A stretch of 64,000 bases of DNA from Artocarpus heterophyllus (Eukaryota; Streptophyta; Magnoliopsida; Rosales; Moraceae). Every line of letters begins with the position of its first letter. Position 1 is the stretch's first letter. Position numbers and translations under genes: made by a program. The stretch is from assembly GCA_025403435.1 (NCBI GenBank), contig CM046353.1, positions 26,262,259 to 26,326,258 of the forward strand, written 5' to 3'. The notes below the pieces were generated by a model. The model did no database searches and was not told where the DNA came from. It saw only the letters and a program-made list of their open reading frames with translations. Positions 21,160-33,800 of this stretch are shown here, piece after piece.

Positions 21160-23237
21160 TATAACGCCCCGAAATTTATTTAATGTTATTGTAATATAAA
21201 TGATGAGTTAGTGTGTCATAATTAATGTTTCAACATTAATTTGATTACTTGGTTGGATTTTGAATTTTTGGTTGTTTTGTTAAATTGATGAATTCAAATG
21301 ATTTCTTATTGTTTTAAAATGATGTTTTGAGTTTTAAAACACAACAATTTGTAAAATGTTAAAAATATTCCGTTTTACAAAACCGTGGGCGGCACATGGT
21401 TTTCGCACAGTAAAACCGCCCACCGTTTCTCTCTATTTATTCTCTCTCTTCCTCCTCTCTCCTCACTCTCTCAGATCTCTCTCTCTCTCTTCTCTTGCCG
21501 TGAGCCCCTCTCTTCCTCTCCCACTTGGTTTCTCTTATTTTCTCTCAAATTCTCTCTCAAATTTTTGAATCAAATTCGAATCCAAGCTTCGGGTTAGCAA
21601 GGAGGAAGCTCAGGAACGTGATTTAGCAACCGAGAACGCGGATTGAAGCTTCGATTCGAGGTTAGTTTTGAAATTTCTAAACTTTTTACAAAATTTTCAA
21701 TTTTGTGCATTTTTGAAATCTAGGTTTACTTGAGCTTAGAAAACCTTTGATTTGAGTTAAATGAACTTAGAACAACTAGAATCTAAGATTAGATTGAAGA
21801 AAAACGGATTGGATTCAAGATTTTTCATTTTTCTCCCCATTTTCTCATTTTTGGATTTTTGAGTTTAAATCTTGTTCAAATGTGTTCTAGTATGTTTTTC
21901 TATCAACTATGATTGTTTTCCATGCCTGGGATTTGAGAAAAATAGGTTAAAATCAAGATTTGGATTTTGGGGATCAAAAAACCCGTGGCTGGAATTTCTA
22001 GGTTTTCCCAGTTCGGCAGGCCGAACTACGTGTTCGGCAGGCCGGATCAAGGGATCGGTAAGCCAGTGTTCATCAGTCCGGTAGGCCGAACCTGGGGAAT
22101 GACCAGCTGATCAAACTTGGTTTCCGGTAGGCCAAACTGTGCAGTTCGGCCGACCGAAGCAGGAAGTCCTGCAGGCCGGCCGAGCATGGAGAATTTTGTG
22201 ATTTTTCACCCGTTTTCACTGTTTTGAACCCCGATTTAAATTTCAACCTTATAGAATGATTTTAAAGATACAAATGGCACACTAGGACATCATGAAATGG
22301 TTTAGTAACATAGAATGTCTCGAACTAGATATTGATTAACTTAGTCTGTATCTAGGAGCGTTCGTGGTTCCGCGAAGCTAACATATAGCGAACCGGGATT
22401 ACGGTGTGGGGCATCGGCACGAGTATCGAGGTAGGACTTCTACCCCATTTCCTTGGTAGCCTAGTTTCAAAATGATTTGGCTTTGAAAAGGATTTCTATT
22501 AAAAATGTTTTCAATGGTTGTTTAAAAATGAATTTATCGATTATATTTTAATATACCGTGAACTGAAATGAACTTCATAATGAATGTAAATGACAACACT
22601 CGGTAATTGGGTTTTGAATGATGATGATAATAAACATATAGTGGTGATATTATTATGGTTTGCCTAGGAAAAGAAAATGATATTTCTAGTTGTCAGAGTA
22701 AACTGTTCTGGGGAAGGACGGTTTTATTCAAACTTATTTATTTATTTATTTATTCAAGGTTTCTTTCAAGTAATCCCTGAATACTGAAATGTTTCTTTAA
22801 ATTAAATTATTTTATAAAATGTAGTCCTACTGAGCCTTTCGCTCGCGTTGTATTTGTTTTAAATTTTCCCCCTTCTAGGTGGTTTTCCATTTAGGTTTGG
22901 AGAGGATTCAACGGACAAGACCCAGGAGCAATAGAGGGACTAGTAGATTAAATTGTATTATTTAAATCAAGGAATGTAAGATTTTAACTTTATTTATACC
23001 TGGACTGTGATTGTATTTATGATATTGTCAATACCATGTGTATGCACAAGTTGTGGGTCTGTGGGACCCATACTCGCTATGTTTACTCTTTAATATTAAT
23101 TATTCATGCTATGGTTTTATTTAAATTTTCACATTTTATATTTAACTCAAACCCTTAAACTCTTGATTTTAATTAAATTCTCCTTTAATTGATTTAAATA
23201 ATCCGCCACGTCACCTCCCGTACTTCAGGGCGTGACA
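21160..23237 (+). mobile_element. Solo LTR (2078 bp) with perfect target duplication
   Basis: Flanked on both sides by ATTAC (21155-21159 and 23238-23242). It begins TATAACGCCCC and ends GGGCGTGACA, so the ends are near inverted repeats and the expected starting TG appears mutated to TA. There is no coding sequence inside, which fits a solo LTR left by recombination. The TGTAACGCCCC-like ends recall LTRs of plant gypsy elements, but I cannot fix the superfamily. It contains a CT-rich promoter-like region near 21420-21500 and a palindrome array (22011-22180). Orientation is assumed from TG...CA ends and could be the reverse. Confidence 0.85.
22011..22180 (+). repeat. Phased palindrome array in the solo LTR
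   Basis: Site centres lie at about 22018, 22039, 22060, 22083, 22129, 22151 and 22173, spaced 21, 21, 23, 46, 22 and 22 bp; the 46-bp gap is two periods with a weak site (CCAGCTGATC) near the middle. The best copy is a perfect inverted repeat, GTTCGGC-AG-GCCGAAC, at 22011-22026. The motif and spacing are those of the Angela-like arrays, although the rest of this LTR is unrelated to them. Confidence 0.85.
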
Positions 23238-23633
23238 ATTACTTCCATCTATATCATCATACATAATTGAATGATTTCTAGTTAAGGATATGCTTAAAAT
23301 TTTACAGGCTACGAGGGACAATTGACCGATAAATGATATAAATTAAAAATAAATTGACAAAATAAATATATACAAATGTAACAATTCAAAGTCAAAATAT
23401 GATTTTTTTTTAATAACCTTAAAATGCTGGAATAAAAATGTACGTTTTTCCGTAATAGTATATAATCCAAAAATCATCTATGTAATCCAAAAATCATATG
23501 TCTTTTAATGGATAAATAGAAGACTAATGTTTCTTTCCGTAATGACTTCATCATGTCATCATATGCCCTGATGAAAAATTTTAGAACCTACAAATCTTTT
23601 AATGGAAATTAGAAAGCTCCTTAAACTCTATAC

Positions 23634-24092
23634 TGTTGGAATTAACCAGTGTGGGCATACATATATATATATAATAATTGTATATTATAGGCTATCATAA
23701 GATTGAGCTAAATTAAAGTGATTTAATAAAGTATGAAATTTTGGGCTTTAAAGCATCTCATAAAGTATAGGCCCATTTATGTATAGAGATCTAAATGTCT
23801 GATTTTTATTTTTATAATAGACCAAAATAAAAATAAGACAAATTAAGTCAGTTATAATGGTTATGGTCTCTAAGTCATACGTATAACGTATTCTTTTTTG
23901 ACATCTCATCATTAGAAAAGAGAGAGAACTTCTCCTCAGAGAAAACGTATTGACTCAGAAGATCAAGAATCGAAAGATTCAAAAATCACATCTGTTTACA
24001 TGGATGCAGGTATGCTTCTGCTAAACTTCTTGATAAATTAAGATGAGATTTAGATTTGGTGATAGTTTTCATCTATGAAATTTTTTCCAACA
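23634..24092 (+). mobile_element. Solo LTR (459 bp), probably copia
   Basis: Begins TGTTGGAATT and ends TTTTTCCAACA, an imperfect inverted repeat typical of copia LTRs. The flanks TATAC (23629-23633) and TATGC (24093-24097) match at 4 of 5 bases, fitting a target duplication with one change. No internal domain is present. It lies about 0.5 kb upstream of the AMMECR1 TATA box. Confidence 0.75.
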
Positions 24093-24325
24093 TATGCATC
24101 TCTTAAAGGTCTCCGTAGTCCATTTCTAGAATTCATCTTCTTCTTCATGAATTCTGATATTGTAAACTCACCCTTTTGTTTTTATTCTATTCTTGTTTAA
24201 TTTCCAAGTAAATTGATTCTTTGAAATAGGCGTAGGCTGTTTTTTTTGTTTTTTTTAGTTCAACATGCCCATTAAGATTGGAAAAGGACCTCAATAATGT
24301 TGCCCTGCAACAAACAACCCACCAA

Positions 24326-24370
24326 ACCAAGCCCCGCCCGCCCTCGGCCCCGCCCGCCCTCGGCCCCCCC
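24326..24370 (-). promoter_or_regulatory. G-rich tandem repeat with quadruplex potential
   Basis: The plus strand holds two tandem copies of a C-rich 16-mer ending in a run of C. The minus strand therefore carries more than four closely spaced runs of three to seven G. It lies about 200 bp upstream of the AMMECR1 TATA box and is flanked by A-rich tracts. Effect on the promoter is speculative. Confidence 0.55.
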
Positions 24371-24570
24371 CAAAAAAAAAGAAAAAAAAAACCCAAAATA
24401 GAATAAATAAAGATAAAACAAAAATGGATTCCCCAAAGAGGTCCCCACCTCGCAAAAAAAAAAAAAAAAAGGCGCAATAGTGCCCTTTTGTGTTGTAACT
24501 AGAAAGAAAAGGGGAGGGTAATATGGGAAACAAGAAAATGATATATATTCTTTTAAAAGATATATCACTT

Positions 24571-24580
24571 ATATATAAAG
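24571..24580 (+). promoter_or_regulatory. Likely TATA box of the AMMECR1 gene
   Basis: ATATATAAAG is the best TATA match upstream of the gene, 260 bp before the ATG. It predicts transcription start near 24605 and a 5' UTR of about 235 bp. No direct evidence of the start site is visible. Confidence 0.5.
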
Positions 24581-24839
24581 AGAAAATCGAATAGAAGAAA
24601 ACACATCATAGTGAGAGAGGGGGGAAAGCTTCTTCTTCGTAGGTATCCTTAATTATTAGTTCTCTGAAGAAACCAAACCTCTTTTCTCCTTTTGTTTTTT
24701 TTTTCTTTTTCTTTTTGGTTGTTCTCATTAACATTGAATTTGATTGGAAAAACTATCAAAATTCTCATCAAATTGATAATTCGTAGTAATAAAATAGGTA
24801 GGAGAATTCTCAGAACCCAAAAAGAATAAATAAACGAAA

Positions 24840-27800
24840 ATGGTGTCGGCGAATAAGGAAATGGTCGTCTTCTGCTTCGATACCCTCGTGGCTTACTACA
24901 ACAGCGAGGAGGCTCATCCGCCTGCCTTCGATGATGGTCAACAGTAATAATCTCTATCTTTTTCTCTCTCTATGTCTATATACAGTAAAATACAAGTGTA
25001 TTATATGTGTGTGCGTGTGTGTGTATTTATTGATGTGTCTTTGCATATGTGGAAATTTGGATGTCTTAACATTAGCTTTTGAATGATCATGATTCGTTGA
25101 GCTCAAATATTTACCCCTTTTTTTGTTTTTAATATTTAAAGTATTTTCCTTTCTGGGTTTTGTCTGAAATTGTTAGGATTATAAGAATAAGGTTCTATGC
25201 TTTGATCAGTGATTTTTAAGTTTCTGAAGAACTTTGGATTTTTATAAAACTTTTTTTTTTTAGATTTTTATTCTCTCTCTCTCTTATGACTTTCTCTCGT
25301 TATTGTATTGGGAATGCCGGGTTTCGTGGTCTTTTTTTTTTTTTTTAACTGATGCAATGTAATTATGTAAACAATACTTTATACTAGTGTGAAGGTTCAA
25401 CTCGTCTCGCTTGAATCATGACATTTTTTAAGCTCTGTGGTGACTTTACATTTTTAGTTTTTGGTTTTTTTGGGTTCTTATTAGTAGTTTCTTGCTTGTT
25501 GATAATGATAACATTAGCTTTTGGAGAATTTTTAGGGTGACGGGCGAATAGAGGTGTTGTCTATCAAAGTTGAAAGAGACAAATTGCTTCAAGAGAATTG
25601 AGGAGAAAGCTGGTCAATCTTTTTGCTATATTGTAATGACAGGGGATGTTATTCTTTTGGCAACATAAAGCAATAAGCTATTTGGAAAAGGAAAAGCTGA
25701 ATAATGTTTAAAGAAAAACTTAAAACCTTTTAAGAAATTTGTTTCAAGGGAAAAGTCAGGGAGCAATATGAGCGTGTCAGGAATTTCTAAGTTCATTTCT
25801 TTAGGCCATGAATAAAGTTGTTTCTGGAAATGCTTTGCTTACTCTCTCCATCTCTCTTAGTTCTCTTGTTGCAAACACAGCTCTCTGGTTGCTGCTGGCA
25901 GAATCTTTGACGTCACAATTATGTCAATTTTCTATATTGCTTCCTCACCACAATTTAAATTTAAGTTGCCTCGTTACTTGTTCAATTATTAAAAAAAAAA
26001 TTTTCAATGGAAAAGATAGGGATGTTATTAGTTATATCATTTTATTCTTTGGGATGTATTTGGTTTTGCAAATTTGATACTTACTGGTAACCTTTTTTTT
26101 TTTCATTCCACTGATGAGGTTGAGTTCTTTTTGTATGAATTACAACATATTTTCTTTTCTACACTATTTGGGATAAGATCATGTTTATGTACCTTTTGAT
26201 TTATTTTTTCCAATCACTGCATTGCCTGAGTCTGCTTTTAGTTTAATTCTGTCATTGTTTCTATTTGTATGCCTTATTCACTTCAGTCCCTTTACCCTTT
26301 AGTACTTTATGTATTTGCCATCTGGTGATAGATAATGCAAAGCATGTTTTGCCTTCTCAGGTTGTTGTTGTTGTTGTTGTTTATAACTAAAACCTTTGCT
26401 CAGGAAAAAGCGATGAAAACAGAAATACAAAGCATTATATTTTGCCTACGGTAATCTTTTAATCTGCTTATCTGATAATAATTCTACTCTGGTCTTAGCC
26501 CATTGTTTGTCACTTGGAAAAAAGTTGTAAATGGTGGGGAACCTCGTTTGCGTGGATGTATCGGAACTCTAGAAGCTCGTTGGTTGATTAATGGCTTCAA
26601 GGATTATGCTCTAAACAGGTAACTTTGTCTTGCTGGGATGATCAGCTTGTAAGTTCGTGTGTCTGCATGTTTACTTCCTTTGTTGTTTTATTTTTGAGGA
26701 CCATACCACACACACACACACACACACAACAAGATTGAAGAGCTTGTTGCAAAGAGAGAATCAATAAATAAACAAAGGATACGGGACGAGAGTTTAGCAT
26801 CATCTTCCTGTAAGTTAGAGCTGCGCAAAATAATATAGGACACAAAGCTAAGATCCTTGTCATACCATTTCAATGTGCAATTACTAGTTGTTGGGTTGTA
26901 TGGTTTTAGTATTATTCATAATTGTTGGCTGTAAATATTGTGGTATTTTCACTGTATTTATGAATTAATATGATCCAATCTTAGACCTCCTGGCTACTCC
27001 TAGCAAAAAATAGATCAATAACATAGGAAATAAAGAGAAGTATCTCTTGGTTCTTAGAAAAAAACTCACTTACTGAAGATTTGTGAGTGAAAAATTCTTC
27101 CACTTTTTCTTATTAAACTTAAACGAGGATTACATAATATATAGACTAGAGATTGAACTAATTTCCCTGATTTCCTCTATGCAAAATACAAAAAATTAGG
27201 GATAACAACTTCCTAAAATTAAGGAATCTTCTAAACTAATAGAATCAGCTTTAACTAATCCTTTATTCTGATCTTCCAAAAACAAACAATATCCTAGCTG
27301 TTCCTTGGAATTAGGAACCGTATTTCAACACTCCCCCTCAAGCTGGACAGTAGATGTCAATCATTCTTAGCTTGTTCTTCAGGTTCTCGTAGTCATTCCG
27401 AGGAAGAGCCTTGGTCAGAATGTCTGTTATTTGAAGATGGCATGGAATGTACTCGAGCTTGACAATTCCTTCTTCAACCTTCTCCTTAAAAAAATGACGG
27501 TCTATCTCCACATGTTTAGTCCTGTCGTGGTGAACCGGATTTTTAGCAATACTAATAGCTGCTTTGTTATCACAGAACAACTTCAATGTATAGTCTTTTG
27601 ATACACCCAATTCCCTGAGCATCCTTTCAAGCCAAATTCCTTCACATATACCTTGTGACACAGCTTTGAATTCAGCTTCTGCACTGCTTCGGGCTACTAC
27701 AGTCTGTTTTTTACTACGCCATGTGACCAAGTTTCCCCAAACATAGGAACAATAACTAGTTGTTGATCGCCTGTCAGTTACAGATCCAGCCCAATCTGCA

Positions 27801-30800
27801 TCAGTAAATACCTCAACATTCTTCTTGTCATTTTTCTTGAAGAGTAATCCTCTGCCAGGAGTTTTCTTGAGATGCTGCAGGATGCGAAGTACTGTCTTCA
27901 TATGCTTCTCAGTTGGATTATTCATATAACGGCTTACTGCACTCACAGAGAATCCAATGTCTGGTCTAGTATGGGAGAAGTAGATTAACTTTCCCACTAG
28001 TCTTTGTTACCGGCCTTTATCTATTAGGGGACTGCCTTCTTCTTCTCCCACTTTTTGTGTTGGTTCCATTGGGGTGTCTGCAGGCTTGCAGCCGAGCATC
28101 CCTGTTTCCTTGAGAAGATCCAGTACATATTTGCGTTGTGAGACAGAGATTCCTTGTCTAGACCTTGTTATTTCCATACCGAGAAAGTACTTGAGGTATC
28201 CTAGGTCTTTAATTTCAAATTCACTTGCAAGGAGCTTCTTGAGTTGATCTATCTTTGCATCATTACCGGTAATTATGATGTCGTCGACATACACTATGAG
28301 GAGAGCTGTCTTCTCAGTTGTAGAATGCTTGACAAACATTGTATGATCGTTTGACACTGAACCATTCCATGTTTCTTCAACACTTTAGTTAATCTATCGA
28401 ACCAAGCACGAGGGGATTGCTTAAGACCATATAGTGACCTTAACAATTTACGCACTTTTCCTGAGTTCTCGTGTTTCAAATCCAGGAGGGATTCTCATAT
28501 AAACTTCCTCTTCCAGTTCAACATTGAGAAATGCATTTTTCACATCTAGTTGGTAGAGTGGCCAATCTAGATTAACTGCTAGAGATAAGAGGACCCTTAC
28601 CGAGTGAAGCTTTGCAACTGGAGCAAATGTTTCTTCATAGTCAATGCCATACGATTGAGTGTATCCTTTAGCCACTAGTCGGGCCTTATACCTGCTTACA
28701 CTTCCATCAGAATTGTATTTAACAGAGAATATCCACTTATAGTCAACTGGACACTTTTCTTGTGGTAATTTCAAAATTTCCCAAGTTTTGTTCTTTTCCA
28801 ATGCTCGGATTTCTTCATCAATAGCTGCCTTCCAGTCAGGGTATTGAAAAGCTTCTCGTACATTTGTAGGAATTAGATTGCTATCAACCGAATTCACAAG
28901 TGCTCTGAATTTTGGTGATAGTTTTTCATTAGAGACATGCTTTCCAATAGGATGGTGTGTGCATGAACGAACACCTTTCCTTAAGGCAATGGGCTGATCA
29001 TCATCATTAGAATCCTCAATAACAATAGAATCAACATTTGTATTACCTGAGTGTGGTTCGGCAGACTTTGGAATTAGTTCAGAATCTTGACATTGCTTTG
29101 GTGATGCACAGGTCTCTTTCTCCTTTTGTGGTTGAGGTCGTGGCCTTCTTGAATATACCATAACTTCATTACGTGCCGGTGTAGTCTTCGAAGTTACTGG
29201 GGACGACAGTGTTATTGGAGGCTGAACTGGTGGTTGAGATTTCTCAGGTTCGAGTGGATTATTTGGACTGGAAAACAGTTGACCATAATTGGGTGATAAT
29301 GAAGTGAACTCAGGTGACGGTGACAATGAAGTGAACTCAGGTGACAAAGGGACAAACTCAGGTTCCCAAGATTGATATTCAAAGGCTAAAGTCTCCCCCT
29401 GAATGCCAAGCTTGGGATAGAAGGGCTGATGTTCAAAGAAAGTGACATCCATGGAATTAAAGAATTTTTTAGTGGTAGGACAGAAACACTTATACCCCTT
29501 TTTGTTCGATGAGTAACCAAGGAAGATACATTTTAATGATTTTGGATCTAACTTGTTTTGATGTTGATTTTGAGGTATATGTGCAAAAGCAGTGCACCCG
29601 AAAACCTTAAGAGGAATAGTTAAAATGAGTCTACTATTTGGATACAAGTGAGAGAGTGTTTGACGTGGTGATTGAAAGTTGAGCACTCTAGATGGCATTC
29701 GATTAATTAAAAAGGTTGCAGTTAGAACTGCCTCACCCCAGAAGTGCTTTGGAACATTGGAAGTGAGCATCAGGGATCTTGTCACTTCTATCAAATGTCT
29801 ATTTTTCCTTTCAGCGATGCCGTTCTGTTGGGGAGTTTCCACACAAGAACTATGGTGTATGATGCCTTGTCTCTTGAGGTATGAACCAAGAATATTGTTG
29901 TAGTAGTCCCTTCCATTATCCGTCCGTAGAATCTGGATTTTTGTCTAAAATTGTGTTTGGACCATGGAATTGAATTCTTCAAAAATCCTTCCAACTTTTG
30001 ATTTTTCCTTCATAAGGAATACCCATGTGACACGGGTATGGTCATCAATAAAGGTGACAAACCACCTAGAACCAGTTATATTTTTTATTCTAGATGGGCC
30101 CCAAACATCGCTATGAATGAGTGAAAAAGGGTAAGATGGTTTATATGTTAGAACAGGATGGATGCTTCGTGTATGTTTGGACAACTGGCAGATTTCACAA
30201 TGAAAAACTTTAGAATTTTTATTGAATAATGATGGAAACAATTTTTTGAGATACAGAAAATTCGGATGTCCTAGCCTATTAATGCCATAACATGATGGTA
30301 TTATCCTTATTATCACTAGAAGAAGACACTACACAAGCTGCCTTTTGTGACTGCTTCTCCGAGCCATCAACCCGTAGGAGGTAGAGTCCTGTGCATACTT
30401 CAGCACTGTCAATCCTCTTCCCCGATGCCAAAGCCTGAAATTCACACATATTGGGAAGAAATTTAGTAATACATTTAAGATCTTGACTCAATTTGCTTAC
30501 TGAGAGAAGATTGCAATCCAGCTTAGGAACATATAAGACTGATTTGAGTGTGATATCCTTTGAAAGAATCACTGAACCTGCACCAGCTACCCTTGAACGT
30601 GAGCCATCTGCTATACGGACAGTTGAATTGTTATGACTTGGGGAATATTTATCAAACACACTAATATCCCCAGTCATGTGATCTGACGCTCCAGAGTCAA
30701 CAATCCATGAATTTGCTTTCCCATTTCTAACACTAAGGGCATAAACAACATTATCTTTTTCTGCCATAGTTGCTGTACCAACCGAACTCCCAACATTTTG

Positions 30801-33800
30801 CATAGTTTGTTGAAGTATTTTCCGTAAGGCTTCTAATTGTTCCTTGCTGAAGGGGCTCGAATCTGATGCAGAGGTGCCATTTTCCTGAATAGATGGAGTG
30901 ACATTGGCTGTGCTCCCACTTCTCTCCTTGTTCCGAAGCTTGTGTTCTGCAAGTTTGCCATGTAAAAACCGGCAATTAATTTTGGTATGTCCCACTTTCT
31001 TGCAGTGATCACACCAAGGTCGGTTCTTCTTTGACTGGTTGTTGCTGCTACTGTTATTAGCATGCTGATATCCCTGTGTAGCAAGTGCGGAGCCCTCAGT
31101 GTTTTGAGATGTGGATTGTGCCCTAGCATAACCTTTCTTCGGCTTTCTTGTCTTCGCACCTCAGAGAATGCTTCACGCACGCTAGGGAGAGGCTTGGTGC
31201 TGAGAATCCTTCCACGAACTTTGTCTAGGTCTGAGGTGAGTCCAAGGAGGAATTTATAGACTCTGTCCTGCTCTAGGAGTCTCTTGTGTTGTTTTGCATC
31301 ATCAGGGCATTTCCACTGTATTTCCTCATAGATGTCCAGCTACTGCCAGTGACGTGTAAGAGTGTTAAAATACTCTGTAACTGATCGATATCCTTGTTGA
31401 AAACCATGGAGAATGCTCTTGATTTCAAATATTGCTAAAGTATTGTCAACATTTGAATAAGTTTCCTTTGTCGCATCCCATATTTCTTTTGCATTATTGT
31501 AGTACATGAAGTTCTCAGCAGTTTCATTTGTCATGGAATTTAGCAGCCATGACATGACCATGCTGTTCTCCAGTCTCCATGTCTTGTAGGAGGGATCGTC
31601 TTCGTTGGGTTTTGTTATTGCACCAGTGAGGTACTCTTCCTTTCCTCTTCCACAGATGAAAATTCTAATGGATTGAGCCCATTGAATGAAGTTTTGTCCG
31701 TTGAGTTTATGACCAGTGATGGGCAGAATTGTTCCTTCAGGTATACTAGTAGTCCCCGTGATGGTCGTCGCTGACTTGGACGTGATTTCGGAGCTAGTGC
31801 TCTCTTTCCTGTCTACCATGATGATGAACGAGTATTTTAGGAAAAGTTAGATGTGGCCTAGATCCAGCTCTGATACGATGAAGATTTGTGAGTGAAAAAT
31901 TCTTCCACTTTTTCTTATTAAACTTAAACGAGGATTACATAATATATAGACTGGAGATTGAACTAATTTCCCTGATTTCCTCTATGCAGAATACAAAAAA
32001 TCAAGGATAACAACTTCTTAAAATTAAGGAATCTTCTAAACTAATAGAATCAGTTTTAACTAATCCTTTACTCTGATCTTCCAAAAACAAACAATATCCT
32101 AGCTGTTCCTTGGAATTAGGAACCGTATTTCAACACTTGCTTATGTTTGATTGAGGCATTAAGTGGATCCACAGTTCCAATCTAAGCATGAATGCCTCTA
32201 TTTGACATTTATTAACATAAATGCCTTTTAAATCATCTATTCACACGAATGTTTAGATTTGACACTTATTCACGTTAATGCCTCACCTAAGTATTTATTC
32301 ACATGAATGCCTTTTAAATCATCTAATATTTCAGCCTAAGCATGAGTTTGTTAACTTAAGTTTAGTATGTTGTCACTAATTTTACTGGCATATCATCTTC
32401 TCTTTGTTCCTTCTAATGATAGCTCTTCCAGAAGACATGAATATGTCCTAATGAAACTAGTTTAGAATTGGCTGAGAACTTGGTTCCCCCATTATTCTAA
32501 ATACCACAGATACGGTTTAGGGCCATGCTTTTGCTATTTTCTTGTAGGGATTGACTTTTCTTTTTCAGTCTTCCATTTTCAAGGTTTCATGAAGTTAGCT
32601 TTTGTTTTTATTGTGTTTCTTGTTTGTGATATTTTGCAGTGCTTTGAGGGATCGTAGGTTCCCCCCCATACAGCCCAAAGAATTGCCTTCTTTGGAGTGT
32701 ACAGTTTCCATTCTTACTGATTATGAAACTGCTAATAACCATCTTGACTGGGAGGTATGTGTCTTTTAATCTGTTTCGACTTTAGGGCATTTTAGGATTC
32801 TCGTGCATATTATAATTGGCAACTGTTTCTTGCCATTATAGACTTAATTGAGATAGATAACTTTAATAGCTTCTTCTCCGATTATGTCAGTGTGCTTTGA
32901 CTTCTTATCCTTCAAATTTGTATCTTGTTAATAGTTGGTTCCCATATGTGTCTCTACTGATATTTTTCGAGTTTAAGAACTTCAGACGGTTTTCATTAAG
33001 GGAAAAACAAAAAACTTAAGATGGTTGGAGGCCATCATTGTTGTGTAGTCATAAAATCACTCAGTTTGTATCTTGTTAACAGTTGGTGCCCACATGTTTC
33101 TCTACTGCTTTTTTTTTGGAGTTTAAGAACTTCAGATGGTTTTCATTAAAAAAAAAAAAAAAAAAAAAAAAAGAAATGAACTTCAGACGGTTGATGGCCG
33201 TCATTGTTATGTAGTCATACAATCAATCAGTCTCCATATTTAACTTTATTATTAATTTTAATGTGTGTAAAAAGCATGGACTACTTTGTGAAGATACTTC
33301 ATGCTTTCATGTACACAATATCTAGTTGTCTTTCCTTGTATCTTACCATTGTGAGTTCCTTCTACAGGTTGGAAAACATGGTATAATAATTGAGTTTACT
33401 GATCCTGATCACAATACAAGGCGCAGTGCCACGTATTTGCCTGAGATAGCTGCCCATGAAGGTAACTCATTCCACTCTTTATGACCTACTACCAATAGCG
33501 CAAACGTTGTCTCATGTATAAATATTTGTAAAGGTGGGAGATTGAGAGTAGGGCATGCGAATGTTTCCACCTTAAGCATGATGGTTACCGAAGCACTTCA
33601 AAGTATTATCACAAATTATGTAGTTACTAGTTCTGCCCTCCTTGGCATTGACCTTGAGGGACAAAATTAGAGTCGGAATTCCTTCTAGAAACCATATTTA
33701 ATGATTTTATGGGATTTTAAAATCGCTTCGTGGTTACTGATGAGTCATTTAATTCGCATTTTTACTGCAAATCTGCTTTCTATTCTCATAGTTGCTCACA

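Larger units (their letters stand above)
27074..32135 (-). mobile_element. E2: Ty1/copia element inserted antisense in AMMECR1 intron 2
   Basis: Near full-length 5.06-kb element read on the minus strand: 5' LTR 31879-32135, primer site, gag, protease, integrase, reverse transcriptase, RNase H, polypurine tract, 3' LTR 27074-27330. Flanks are CTTAC (27069-27073) and CTTGC (32136-32140), a target duplication with one change. The two 257-bp LTRs differ at 7 positions by my count (2.7%). Its domains, polypurine tract and LTR ends resemble E1 (LTRs end in CTTCA on the element strand in both). The coding region has stops and frameshifts, so it is not autonomous. Confidence 0.95.

Noticed and set aside
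24187..24568. Three overlapping minus-strand ORFs rich in Phe and Gly
   Set aside because: Produced by poly-A tracts and the C-rich repeat; no recognisable domain.
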